Source: Sphingomonas sp. Root710
GTDB lineage: Bacteria; Pseudomonadota; Alphaproteobacteria; Sphingomonadales; Sphingomonadaceae
NCBI RefSeq assembly: GCF_001429065.1
Contig: NZ_LMIB01000015.1
Coordinates: 396,905 to 460,904 of the forward strand
Reading direction: 5' to 3'
Length of the DNA stretch: 64,000 bases
Both the position numbers and the translations under genes were made by a program. Below are positions 8,277-17,062 of the stretch, in pieces. Every line of letters begins with the position of its first letter. Position 1 is the first letter of the stretch. Below the pieces are notes generated by a model. The model was not told where the DNA came from. It ran no database searches and saw only the letters and a program-made list of their open reading frames with translations.

Positions 8277-10361
8277 TCAGCGCGGCGGCTGCCAGCTGTC
8301 GGGATCCCCCCGTTCGACGACCTTGCGCGCCTCCTGGATCAGGTAGGCGCGGATGTCCTCAGCGCGTTCAGGCGAAACATGCGGGGCGAAGCTCACCATG
8401 CCAAGCTCCTTGAAGGCGCCGTCGATCACGACCGAACGGAAAGCTTCGGGATCCTTGACGATCTGCGAACGGCGCAGGTCGGCGGTGTAGCGGCCCCGGG
8501 CGCTGAAGCCATGACAGACCAGACAGGTGTCGTTATAGGCGGCAAGCCCACGCACCGGATCGCCCGAACTGGCGACCCCGGTCAGGTCGATCGGCGCGGG
8601 CTGCGGAATGACATAGGGTTTTGCCCTGGCCTTGCCGTCGAGCGCGAACACCATCAGGCGGCCAGGCAGCCGCGGCCGATAGGGCACGATCGTCCCGTAC
8701 ATCGCGCTCGGCCCGCCATAGCCGACCATCACCGCGACATATTGACGGCCATCGATCACATAGCTGATCGGCGGGGCGACGATGCCGTTGACGGTGGGAT
8801 AGGACCACAGCTTCGCTCCGGTCGAAGCGTCGTACGCATTGAGCGTCCCCTCGGCGGTTCCCTGGAACACCAGTCCGCCCGCTGTGGCAAGGACGCCGCC
8901 ATTGACGAAGAAAGGATGCTTCACCCGCCAGCGCGCCTTCTGCTCGAAGGGATCCCAGGCCAGGAGCTCGCCATGGACCGCGGCCTTCATCTTTTCGAGC
9001 TGCGCCGGATCGTCAGGCACCGCCAGGGTCCGTGTGTCGATCCCGATGTTCATATGGCCCGGACGATGTTTGAAGCCGGGATCACGCGCGAATTCCTGCA
9101 CCATCGCCTGGGCGGGTATGTAGACCAGCCGCGTCTGCGGACTATACGCCATCGGGTGCCAGCTGTGCGCGCCGAGGCCCGACGGCGACTGCAAAAAGGG
9201 CTTGTCCTGATAATGCGCGCCCGGGGCTTCGATCGGCCGGCCGGTCTTGATATCCACGCCCTTCGACCAGGTGACGTCGGCATAGGGCTCGGCCGACAGC
9301 AGTTCGCCGGTGGTCCGGTCGAGGATATAGAAATAGCCGTTCTTGGGCGCCTGAATCAGCAGTTTGCGCTGACGGCCCTTATACTCGGCGTCGAGCAGCA
9401 TGATGTGCTGGGTCGCCGTATAGTCCCAGCTGTCGCCTGGGGTGGTCTGGTAATGCCAGAGATATTCCCCCGTCGCCGCCTTCACCGCGACGATAGACGA
9501 GAGGAACAGATTGTCGCCCTTGCCGTCCGAGCGAATGTTCCAGTCATAGGGGCCGCCGTTGCCGACGCCGAAATAGAGGATGCCGCTTTCGGGATCATAG
9601 GTGATCGAATCCCAGACGGTGCCGCCGCCGCCATTCTGCCGCCAGCCATCGCCGAACCAGCCGGGCGCGGCAAGCTCGCGCAGCGGCTTGTCGGACGGCT
9701 GACCGTCGGGCTTGCCCTCGGGATTGGGCACGGTGAAGAAACGCCAGGCGAGCTTGCCGGTGGCGACATGATAGGCTGAGATATAGCCCCGGACGCCGAA
9801 CTCGGCCCCGCCATTGCCGATCAGCACCAGATCCCCTGCCACCTCGGTCGCACCGGTGATGGTGTAGGATTTGCTCTGGTCCACCGTGAGGGTCGACCAA
9901 AGCTTCCGGCCCGTCCGGGCATCGAGCGCGATCAGACGTCCGTCAAGGGTTGCGACGAACACCCTGCCCTTCGAAACCGAAACCCCGCGGTTTATGGCGT
10001 CACAGCAGCTCTTTGCCAATGTCGGCTTCGGCACCTCGGGATCGAAGGACCAGAGCTGCCGTCCGGTCCGCGCGTCGAAAGCGGAGACCTTCGACCAAGC
10101 CGTGCTGACATACAGCACCCCATCCACCATGATCGGGGTCGACTCCTGGCCGCGATCAGTGTCGAACTCATGATACCATGCCAGCCCGAGCCGCCCGACC
10201 GTGGCGCGATTGATCTGGTCGGCCGGAACGAAGCGCAGGCCCATGTTGGTGCGTCCGTAGACCGGCCATTCGACCGGCGGAGGAACTGGCCTGGCGGATA
10301 CCAGCAGCGCGCAGGCCAGGACCGCTACCGACGTTTTCGCCATTGCCTTGACGGCCTTCAT
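8277..10361 (-). CDS. PQQ-dependent quinohaemoprotein alcohol dehydrogenase
   Basis: A 694-residue periplasmic protein. Residues 1-23 form a Sec signal peptide (KTSVAVLACALLVSA). The body is the eight-bladed PQQ propeller with tryptophan-docking repeats (DARTGRQLWSF, DASTGAKLWSYPT) and the vicinal cysteine pair Cys119-Cys120 that lies over PQQ. The DSWDYT segment fits the catalytic-Asp region. A C-terminal cytochrome c domain carries CLVCH (613-617) with Met655 in ELGMVSF as a likely sixth ligand. The enzyme should oxidise primary or secondary alcohols and pass electrons through haem c. It is divergent from the TonB receptor at 10731 and convergent with the aldehyde dehydrogenase. Confidence 0.94.
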   Translation of the reverse strand: MKAVKAMAKTSVAVLACALLVSARPVPPPVEWPVYGRTNMGLRFVPADQINRATVGRLGLAWYHEFDTDRGQESTPIMVDGVLYVSTAWSKVSAFDARTGRQLWSFDPEVPKPTLAKSCCDAINRGVSVSKGRVFVATLDGRLIALDARTGRKLWSTLTVDQSKSYTITGATEVAGDLVLIGNGGAEFGVRGYISAYHVATGKLAWRFFTVPNPEGKPDGQPSDKPLRELAAPGWFGDGWRQNGGGGTVWDSITYDPESGILYFGVGNGGPYDWNIRSDGKGDNLFLSSIVAVKAATGEYLWHYQTTPGDSWDYTATQHIMLLDAEYKGRQRKLLIQAPKNGYFYILDRTTGELLSAEPYADVTWSKGVDIKTGRPIEAPGAHYQDKPFLQSPSGLGAHSWHPMAYSPQTRLVYIPAQAMVQEFARDPGFKHRPGHMNIGIDTRTLAVPDDPAQLEKMKAAVHGELLAWDPFEQKARWRVKHPFFVNGGVLATAGGLVFQGTAEGTLNAYDASTGAKLWSYPTVNGIVAPPISYVIDGRQYVAVMVGYGGPSAMYGTIVPYRPRLPGRLMVFALDGKARAKPYVIPQPAPIDLTGVASSGDPVRGLAAYNDTCLVCHGFSARGRYTADLRRSQIVKDPEAFRSVVIDGAFKELGMVSFAPHVSPERAEDIRAYLIQEARKVVERGDPDSWQPPR

Positions 10362-10648
10362 CCCTCAACCTCCCCAATGTTCGGCGCGGTCGCGCCATTC
10401 TATCGATCCGTCGATCTATAGATGGCCTGAAGGTCGCAGCCCATGGCTCGACTGCGCTTTGGCGCGAAACTCAAAGAAAAGAGCGCTATTCGATAAAGGC
10501 TGAATCTGGACAGCGTAGTGCATTTGTTAAAAATATGATCGAAATTGGAAAATGGGCAAAATCCGGGCTCGCTTTAATCAATCTATACACGCTTAGCCAA
10601 AGGCGCTCCTACATCACCACTTTGTCCTGGGATGCATAACAATCCCGT

Positions 10649-10674
10649 CCTGATGCTTTCACTTGAGCATCAGG
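10649..10674. promoter_or_regulatory. Inverted repeat in the 369-base divergent gap 10362-10730
   Basis: A perfect 9-base inverted repeat, CCTGATGCT and AGCATCAGG with an 8-base spacer, lies 57 bases before the TonB receptor start. The gap between the PQQ dehydrogenase (-) and the receptor (+) is AT-richer than its surroundings and must contain both promoters; GATCGAAATTGGAAAA at 10537-10552 resembles AraC-type half-sites elsewhere in the window. The repeat could be an operator or an mRNA leader hairpin. No gene is seen in the gap. Confidence 0.4.
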
Positions 10675-10730
10675 CCTCCGCGAACGGTCGTCAACAATGA
10701 ACGGCCGCGCTTATTCGAGAGGGGATGGAT

Positions 10731-12965
10731 ATGCGAAATCACCACGTTCGCCGATTGCTCGCATCGGCCTGTTTCGCCGCACTTTTTCAGCAGCCGGCGC
10801 TCGCGCAGACGCCCGAGGACAGCGCCGGGCCGCAGATTGAGGAAATCGTCGTCACCGCGCAAAAGCGCGCCCAGAAATTGCAGGATGTTCCGCTGGCCGT
10901 CGCGGCCTTCACCGGCGACACGCTGAAAGCCCGCGGTATCACCAATGTCGGCGAGTTGACGCTGACCACGCCGGGTCTGCAGATCCAGCCGGGCGGCGGC
11001 GGATCGACCATCCCCTTCCTGCGCGGCATCGGCAGCACCGCCAGCGCGGTTGGCAATGAATCGAGCGTCGCGATCTATCTCGACGGGGTCTATTATACGC
11101 GCCTTCCACCGGGATTCCTGTCGCTCAACAACATCGACCGGGTCGAAGTGCTCAAGGGGCCGCAAGGCACGCTGTTCGGCCGCAACTCGTCGGGCGGCGT
11201 CGTCAATATCGTGACGCCTGATCCTTCCTACGCATTCAAAGCGCAGGGCAGCCTCGGCTATGGCCGCTTCAACACCGTCCATGGCGACGCCTATGTCTCT
11301 GGTGGGCTAGGCGAAAAAGCGGCGATGGATATCTCCGTCGGCGGCACGCGCCAAGGCGACGGATGGGGCGTCAACCGGGCGACCGGCAACCGGGTCGGCT
11401 TCGTCGACGACTTCACGATACGATCGAAGCTGCTGCTCGAACCCGGCGAAAGCACCAAGATCCTGCTGTCCGGCTTCTACTCCTATTCGAAGTCGGGCAG
11501 CCAGGGGAACACCTTCCCCGGCTTCACCCGTGGAACCCGGACGATACCCGGCCTGATCACGCTGCCGCTCGATGATTTCCAGGACCATAATTCGGACATC
11601 GATGGGCGGCTGAAGGCCAAATTCTGGGGCGGGTCGCTGCGCGCCGAGCAGGACCTCGGCTTTGCGCGGCTGACCAGCATCACCGCTTATACCCGTGACA
11701 AGGAACGGTCGAAGGGGGACGGCGATTACGGGCCTGTCGCCGACTTCATCTATTTCCAGCGCGCCGAGTTGAAGCAGTGGACGCAGGAGCTCCAGCTCGC
11801 CGCCAATCCCGGCGGCAAGCTCGACTGGATCCTCGGCCTGTTCTACTATGACACCAAGACAGCCTATCCGAACGACTTCTCCGGCCTGCTGTTCAACGCG
11901 ACGATCTTCCCGGGTGCGCATCTCTATCTCGAGAATTTCCAGCACGTTAAATCTTATGCCGCCTATGGCCAGGCGACCTATGAGATTGCACCTGGTCTGA
12001 GCATCACCGGCGGCCTGCGCTATACCCGTGACAAGCTGGCCGGAAACGGCCGTCAGAACCTCGCCACCGAAAATGCCGTGATCAATCCCGCCGCCACATT
12101 GATTCCGATCGGGGCGTCGGCAGACCGTAAGACATTCGAGAAGGTCACCTTCCGGACGGCGGTGGATTACAAGTTCACGCCCGACATATTGGGTTATGTA
12201 TCGTTCAGCCGCGGCTACAAGTCGGCGGGTTACAATCTTATTCCCTTCTCCGCTCCGCCGCAGCGGCCCGAGACGCTGGACGCCTATGAAGCCGGCTTCA
12301 AAATGGACCTGTTCGATCGGCGCGTCCGGTTCAACGGCGCGGCTTTCTATTATAAGATCCAGGATCCCCAGGTGCAGTTGTTGCAGAATGGATCACTGGC
12401 GCTGTCCAACGCCGACGGATCGCGAGTCTACGGCCTCGAGCTCGACGGACAGGCGGCAGTGAGCGAGGCGCTGACGATGCGTGCGAGCGTGACGCTGCTC
12501 GACGCGAAATATACCAGCTATGGTTCAATCGACCCGGTAACCGGCGCCTGCGTACGCTGCGCACCGAGCGGCCCGCCTTCGCCGACCGGCGGCGCGGTCT
12601 CCCCGCTGATCAACATCGTCGCCGATGGCAACCGAACCCCATTGGCGGCCAAGGCGACCTTCAATGTCGGGGCCGATTACGGTTTCGATGCGGCCGGGGG
12701 ACGTTTTACGCTCAGCGCCGATTATTACCACAACAGCGGCTATTATTTCGAACCCGACAATCTGCTCCACCAGCCCAGCTATGACCTCGTGAACGCGCAG
12801 CTGAAGTTCGCACCGAACGATAATCTGGCGGTCCGGCTGTGGGGCAAGAACCTGCTCGACAAGAAATATGTCGCGCTGGCGCTGACGCAGGAAGGCGGCC
12901 CCGGTTACCCCTATCTGGCCGGCGCACCGCTGACCTATGGTGTGGCGGTAGACTTCAAGTTCTAA
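10731..12965 (+). CDS. TonB-dependent outer-membrane receptor
   Basis: A receptor of about 744 residues with a signal peptide ending PALAQ, a TonB box (IEEIVVTAQKR), a plug domain (DVPLAVAAFTGD to GTLFGRNSSGGVVNIVT) and a 22-strand barrel ending in an aromatic-terminated strand (GVAVDFKF). It imports ligands across the outer membrane using TonB energy. The frame also has an ATG at 10725, but the GAGAGGGG site sits only two bases before that codon and about eight before the ATG at 10731, so the latter is preferred. It stands alone between a divergent promoter region and a strong terminator. Ligand unknown; in sphingomonads such receptors often accompany catabolic genes. Confidence 0.95.
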   Translation: MRNHHVRRLLASACFAALFQQPALAQTPEDSAGPQIEEIVVTAQKRAQKLQDVPLAVAAFTGDTLKARGITNVGELTLTTPGLQIQPGGGGSTIPFLRGIGSTASAVGNESSVAIYLDGVYYTRLPPGFLSLNNIDRVEVLKGPQGTLFGRNSSGGVVNIVTPDPSYAFKAQGSLGYGRFNTVHGDAYVSGGLGEKAAMDISVGGTRQGDGWGVNRATGNRVGFVDDFTIRSKLLLEPGESTKILLSGFYSYSKSGSQGNTFPGFTRGTRTIPGLITLPLDDFQDHNSDIDGRLKAKFWGGSLRAEQDLGFARLTSITAYTRDKERSKGDGDYGPVADFIYFQRAELKQWTQELQLAANPGGKLDWILGLFYYDTKTAYPNDFSGLLFNATIFPGAHLYLENFQHVKSYAAYGQATYEIAPGLSITGGLRYTRDKLAGNGRQNLATENAVINPAATLIPIGASADRKTFEKVTFRTAVDYKFTPDILGYVSFSRGYKSAGYNLIPFSAPPQRPETLDAYEAGFKMDLFDRRVRFNGAAFYYKIQDPQVQLLQNGSLALSNADGSRVYGLELDGQAAVSEALTMRASVTLLDAKYTSYGSIDPVTGACVRCAPSGPPSPTGGAVSPLINIVADGNRTPLAAKATFNVGADYGFDAAGGRFTLSADYYHNSGYYFEPDNLLHQPSYDLVNAQLKFAPNDNLAVRLWGKNLLDKKYVALALTQEGGPGYPYLAGAPLTYGVAVDFKF

Positions 12966-12982
12966 CTGCAAACGCGCGAAGA

Positions 12983-13016
12983 AAGCCCCCCGGAGCAAAG
13001 GCTCCGGGGGGCTTTT
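12983..13016. terminator. Bidirectional rho-independent terminator
   Basis: A perfect 15-base stem (12983-12997 with 13002-13016, loop AAAG), with T residues on the right for the TonB receptor transcript and an A run on the left that serves the P450 transcript arriving from the other side. Confidence 0.93.
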
Positions 13017-13030
13017 CTTTGTGCCGGGGC

Positions 13031-14242
13031 TTACCAGACGAGGTCGAGATTTTCGATGCCCATCGTCTGGCTTTTGCGGACCACCGCGACATAATCGGGC
13101 GCGGTGCGGAAGCTGGGTATCGCCGCCAGCCATTCCTCTAGACATATCTTCAGTTCGAGCCGTGCGAGATGGATACCGGCGCAGGCGTGCGGGCCGGTGT
13201 TAAAGGCAAAATGCCCCCGCGCATCGCGATCGAAATCAACCGTCATCGGATCGGGCCATTGCCCCGGATCGTTGCTAGCCGAAGGCAGCGCGCCGAGGAC
13301 ATGGTCCCCTTTGCGCAGTTGTACACCGCCCAGCACGACATCCTCCATCACCCGCCGGCCGGTCAGCACAAAGGAGAAGCGCCGAAGCATCTCCTCGATC
13401 GCCTGCGGGATTTTTGCCGGATCGTCGCGAAGTTGCTGTTGGTGCCCGGGATTCTCGGCCAGGAAACGGGTGATGAAGGTCAGCGCGTTGGTCACCGTGT
13501 CGAGCCCCGCAGTGAACAGCAGGTTCGAGATGTCGAGGACCATCTGCCGCGACAGCCGCTGGCCGTCGACTTCGGCGTTCAGAAGAAAGCTGATCGGATC
13601 GTCGCCGGGATTGACGGCGCGCTCGTCGGCAAGCTGCCCCTGATAGGCGTAGAGCGCCTCCATCACCTTGCCACGATCACCCGCCGAATAATGGCCGATG
13701 ATGACATGCACCCAGCCGATGATCTCGCGGCGTCGCGAGAAATCCATGTTCATGATCGCCATCCAGATGCCGACCGGCAACCGCGACGAGAATTGCTCGA
13801 CATATTCGCAGGAATTGCCTTGGACGAGGATGTCGCGAATCAGCTCCCGCGCATATTCCCGAACGGTGTTCTCCATCCTGCGGACCACCGACGGCGCCAG
13901 GAACTTGTTGAGCAGGGCGCGGATTTTGCGATGCTCGGGATCGTCCATGTCGAGCGGCGGGAATGGAACGGCCAGTTCGGGCGGCGGCGCCGGCACGGCG
14001 ATGCCGGTGCTTGAGAATATTCTGGGCGACAGCATCATCTCGCGGACGACGTCGCTGCCCGTCGCTATCCAGTGCCCGCCGTTTCGGAAGGTGTAGAAGA
14101 GCGGCGGCGCGGCGCGGTGAAGGCCGATATAGCCGTCATGCAGATCATGATCGAGCGTCGGATCGCGATGCAGATCGAAATCGTGGACCAGGCCGGGCGG
14201 CACATGATCCGGAATCTCATGTCCCTCGATCAACTGCCCCAT
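13031..14242 (-). CDS. Cytochrome P450
   Basis: A 403-residue bacterial P450 with I-helix FTAGLDTVTN, K-helix ExxR in EEMLRRFS and haem loop FNTGPHACAG with axial Cys354. The I-helix has Asp-Thr rather than the more common Glu/Asp-Thr order but keeps the acid-alcohol pair. AGGAGGGAAAT precedes the ATG at 14242. It is the last gene of a - strand run that starts with the TonB receptor at 19291, although 84 bases containing a candidate operator separate it from the TetR gene. Substrate unknown. Confidence 0.95.
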   Translation of the reverse strand: MGQLIEGHEIPDHVPPGLVHDFDLHRDPTLDHDLHDGYIGLHRAAPPLFYTFRNGGHWIATGSDVVREMMLSPRIFSSTGIAVPAPPPELAVPFPPLDMDDPEHRKIRALLNKFLAPSVVRRMENTVREYARELIRDILVQGNSCEYVEQFSSRLPVGIWMAIMNMDFSRRREIIGWVHVIIGHYSAGDRGKVMEALYAYQGQLADERAVNPGDDPISFLLNAEVDGQRLSRQMVLDISNLLFTAGLDTVTNALTFITRFLAENPGHQQQLRDDPAKIPQAIEEMLRRFSFVLTGRRVMEDVVLGGVQLRKGDHVLGALPSASNDPGQWPDPMTVDFDRDARGHFAFNTGPHACAGIHLARLELKICLEEWLAAIPSFRTAPDYVAVVRKSQTMGIENLDLVW

Positions 14243-14264
14243 ATTTCCCTCCTGGCCATCATTA

Positions 14265-14276
14265 GGTCGAACGACC
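14265..14276. promoter_or_regulatory. Short palindrome, possible TetR operator before P450
   Basis: GGTCGAACGACC has perfect 5-base arms and a 2-base spacer and lies 23 bases upstream of the P450 start, in the only sizeable gap after the TetR gene. The location suits autoregulation or local control by that TetR protein. Short palindromes are common in GC-rich DNA, so this is tentative. Confidence 0.3.
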
Positions 14277-14326
14277 GAACTTTACGTTTCTTGGGCATAG
14301 TCCCCAACGGCAAAGCCTTTCGCTTT

Positions 14327-14980
14327 TCAGCCTTTTGCGAGCATTATCGCGTTCCGGCGGCTCACCGAGCGCACCGTTTCGATCAGGCCCTCGGCTTCCG
14401 GTGCGGTCATGTCGCCAAGCCGGCGGTTGTGGATCAGCCGGGCCAGTGTGATCGGGCCAAACAGCGTCGTGGCGGCAATGGTGTGATCGGCCGCGCTTCC
14501 GCCACGGCTACAGGCGAGCAGCGCCGATGCTGCGCCGACGATCGGATCGATCACCTCGCGCCCGATCCGCGCCATCTCCACGCCGCCGACCGCCAGTTCG
14601 CGCATGCCGAACTGGTTCGCCGCCTCGGCCTCATGGCCGGTGGTGAGCAGCGATACCGCGACCGCGTCGACCAGCGCGACGAGCATGTCGCCGGCGTCAT
14701 CCGGCGAAGCGCCGCCCGCGGCCCGTGCCCCGGCTTCGGCGACGATCGCTTCGAGGGGCGCGAACATCACCCGCGCCGCGCGGTCGGCAACCGCGGCAAA
14801 CAACTCAGGCTTCCCGCCGAAATGATAGCTGATCGCCGACAGCGCCACGCCCGCCTGCTGCGCGATATCGCGTGTCGATGCGCCGTCATAGCCGTGCCGC
14901 GCGAAGATCGGCAGCGCGATGGCGATCAGCTGTTCGCGGGTTTCGGGTGAGCGGACCGGATTTGCCGAAGCGTCAGCCAC
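14327..14980 (-). CDS. TetR-family transcriptional regulator
   Basis: A 217-residue repressor-type protein. The N-terminal DNA-binding domain has the classic TetR pattern (IFARHGYDGASTRDIAQQAG then VALSAISYHFGGKPELF) and the remainder is the helical ligand-binding domain, close to the CerR/DUF1956 subgroup by eye. I chose the GTG at 14980, which overlaps the preceding gene's stop (GTGGCTGA); the frame stays open to an ATG at 15052, but that would add residues inside the neighbouring gene. It lies between a Gfo/Idh/MocA oxidoreductase and a P450 on the same strand and probably controls the P450 or the whole run. Confidence 0.85.
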   Translation of the reverse strand: MADASANPVRSPETREQLIAIALPIFARHGYDGASTRDIAQQAGVALSAISYHFGGKPELFAAVADRAARVMFAPLEAIVAEAGARAAGGASPDDAGDMLVALVDAVAVSLLTTGHEAEAANQFGMRELAVGGVEMARIGREVIDPIVGAASALLACSRGGSAADHTIAATTLFGPITLARLIHNRRLGDMTAPEAEGLIETVRSVSRRNAIMLAKG

Positions 14981-16112
14981 CGAGACGCTGGCGCTCGCCG
15001 CTGGCGGCGGCGCGTTCGATCGTCGCGAGTTGCTCGTGCCGCAGCACGCCATGGTCGAAATCGAGCGGGCCCGGCCGGTCGTCGAACAACGCCTGCGCGA
15101 AGGCTTGGTACATTTGGGCGACGTTGAGCGGTTGGGTGTCGGGAGTGTCCCGCGGCACAGTCTTATATTCTGCCGGAATCGTCAGCGGTTCGAACGGCGC
15201 ACCGAGCTTTGGGGTACCATAGATCAGATAGTCGTTGGGGACGCCCGGATGCCGTTCGCTCGGATCGAGATCGCCCTCGGTGGTGATGATCAGCGCGCCG
15301 CCCGATCCGCTGATCTCGAGGTGGAAGGGCTTATAGGTCGGCGAATTCTGCTTCATCACGATCGACGCAACCGCGCCCGATTCCAGCCGGCCCTGGACCA
15401 ATATATGATCCCGGTGGGTCATCGGCACGACTTCGCCCGTGTCGATGCGGATCTCCTTCATGCCGATTTCCATATAGGCCTGGAGATCGGCGAACTCGCC
15501 GACATAGGCCGCGAGCGTGTCCAGCGCGTGCCCGCCCATGATCCGCAGGCCGGCGTTGGCATGTTCGAGGAAGTCGACATAGGCCTGGCTGACCGACATG
15601 CGCGCGGTCTGGTCGTTGGCGCGGTCGAAATTGACCGACCAGAGCGTGCCGACATAGCCCTGCGCGATCAGGTCACGGATATAGGCGACGATCGGCGCGC
15701 AACGGTTCTGCAGCCCGATCAGCGAGCGCACCCCCTTCGTCTTCGCGGCGTCGCGCATTTCGATGGCCTGCACCATGCTGGTGCCGAACGGCCATTCGCA
15801 GAAGACATGCTTGCCCGCCGCTATCGCCGGCATCACGAACTCATGATGATGCGCCGAACTGGTGCTGACCACGATCATGTCGAGGTCGGGTTGGGCGAGC
15901 ATCTCGTGATAATCGCCATAGGCGCGCGGGATACCGTGCTTCGCCGCGGCGGCATCGGCATTTTCCTGGTTGCGCGAGGCGACCGCGACCAGCTCATATT
16001 CGGGCAGCGACTTCAGCGCGGGAATATGCGCCGCGCTGGCCCAGGCGAAGGGATTGGCGCTTGCGCCGAGAATGCCCAGCCTGATTTTCCCGCCACCGCG
16101 ATCCGACGCCAT
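14973..16112 (-). CDS. Gfo/Idh/MocA-family oxidoreductase
   Basis: A 379-residue NAD(P)-dependent oxidoreductase. The N-terminal Rossmann fold begins IRLGILGASANP, and the EWPFG motif replaces the usual EKP at the start of the catalytic domain; the C-terminal domain has the open beta-sheet pattern of the family. Members oxidise or reduce sugar-like or cyclic alcohols and some act on aromatic dimers. The ATG at 16112 has GGAGAG nearby and fits the family's start; the frame is open to 16235. The 106-base gap upstream holds a small palindrome (ATTGCGAGCAAT, 16188-16199). The Lys of EKP changed to Trp may affect catalysis. Confidence 0.88.
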   Translation of the reverse strand: MASDRGGGKIRLGILGASANPFAWASAAHIPALKSLPEYELVAVASRNQENADAAAAKHGIPRAYGDYHEMLAQPDLDMIVVSTSSAHHHEFVMPAIAAGKHVFCEWPFGTSMVQAIEMRDAAKTKGVRSLIGLQNRCAPIVAYIRDLIAQGYVGTLWSVNFDRANDQTARMSVSQAYVDFLEHANAGLRIMGGHALDTLAAYVGEFADLQAYMEIGMKEIRIDTGEVVPMTHRDHILVQGRLESGAVASIVMKQNSPTYKPFHLEISGSGGALIITTEGDLDPSERHPGVPNDYLIYGTPKLGAPFEPLTIPAEYKTVPRDTPDTQPLNVAQMYQAFAQALFDDRPGPLDFDHGVLRHEQLATIERAAASGERQRLGG

Positions 16113-16218
16113 GCTTCTCTCCCTGCTCCGGCTTGTCCACCCGAAAATAAAGCGGGAATTGATGTGCGCCAGCCGCGCGGCGATGGCATTGCGAGCAATA
16201 TTGTCGAACGCTGATCGT

Positions 16219-17043
16219 TCAGCCGCGCGGGTCACCGGGCAACCGGTCGAGCACCTTCATGTCGGTGAAGGTCTCGACCGAGGCGGTGGCGTTGAACGCA
16301 ACCGCGCGGACCACGCCTTCGGGCGCAAGTTCGCCGAGCGGATCGAGGTCGAGCGAGCCGAATTCTATCGAAGCGTCGACTACGTTCCAGGCGCGCAGCA
16401 CCTGGTTGCTGCTGTCGGTGGGCGAGATGCACACCGTCCGGTCGACGAAACCCGCATAGTTCACATCGGGCACTTCGCGCACCGTCAGCGTCTTCGAGCC
16501 GCCCTGGTTCATCTGCGCCACCCCGGCCGCGCCCATCTCGGCGCCGATCTGCATGGTCATCCGGATCAGCGTCTCGCCGCGCCGCCGTACAGTAACTTCG
16601 AAGGCGTCGACACTGGTCGGCACGAAGCTGATGTCGCCCAGCTTCTTGAGCATGCCGAAATAGACGCCCCAGGGCCCCATGATGTCGATCCTGGTCTTAT
16701 CGCCGTCGAGCGCGTCGATATATTCCCAGCCGGCAAAGCCCTTCACCCCCGCATGCTCGGTATAAGCGCGGAACTGAAAGCCATGATAAGGCGTCACCCG
16801 CCCGTCCATCGGCAGGGTGTTGCGGCTAGTGAAATACCAGGCCAGCACCTCCGGCGGCTGCGACCGGTCCACCTTGAGCGGGGGCGGCAGGATCAGCTTC
16901 TCGATCGCCTCATAGCTGCTGCGGAAGGTGACCATGTAAACGGTCATGTCCGGAAAGCTGAGGCCTTCGTAGCGGAAGGCCTCACCGGGGCGAACCCCGG
17001 TGAGATTGAGAATGCCGCCGGTATAGCCCTGGCCGGTCGTCAT
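16219..17043 (-). CDS. Acetoacetate decarboxylase-like protein
   Basis: A 274-residue protein with the overall pattern of the acetoacetate decarboxylase (ADC) fold: EAIEKLILPPPLKVDRSQPPEV near the N-terminus, TPYHGFQFRAYTEHAGVKG in the middle, and a wide beta-barrel. In true ADC a lysine forms a Schiff base with the ketone; I cannot place that lysine with certainty here, so decarboxylase activity is unproven and related family members do aldol chemistry or hydrations. It begins 19 bases after the TonB receptor stop, indicating co-transcription. The ATG at 17043 is chosen because upstream sequence codes for the receptor's end. Confidence 0.75.
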   Translation of the reverse strand: MTTGQGYTGGILNLTGVRPGEAFRYEGLSFPDMTVYMVTFRSSYEAIEKLILPPPLKVDRSQPPEVLAWYFTSRNTLPMDGRVTPYHGFQFRAYTEHAGVKGFAGWEYIDALDGDKTRIDIMGPWGVYFGMLKKLGDISFVPTSVDAFEVTVRRRGETLIRMTMQIGAEMGAAGVAQMNQGGSKTLTVREVPDVNYAGFVDRTVCISPTDSSNQVLRAWNVVDASIEFGSLDLDPLGELAPEGVVRAVAFNATASVETFTDMKVLDRLPGDPRG

Positions 17044-17062
17044 GATGCGGTCCCGTCCGTCG

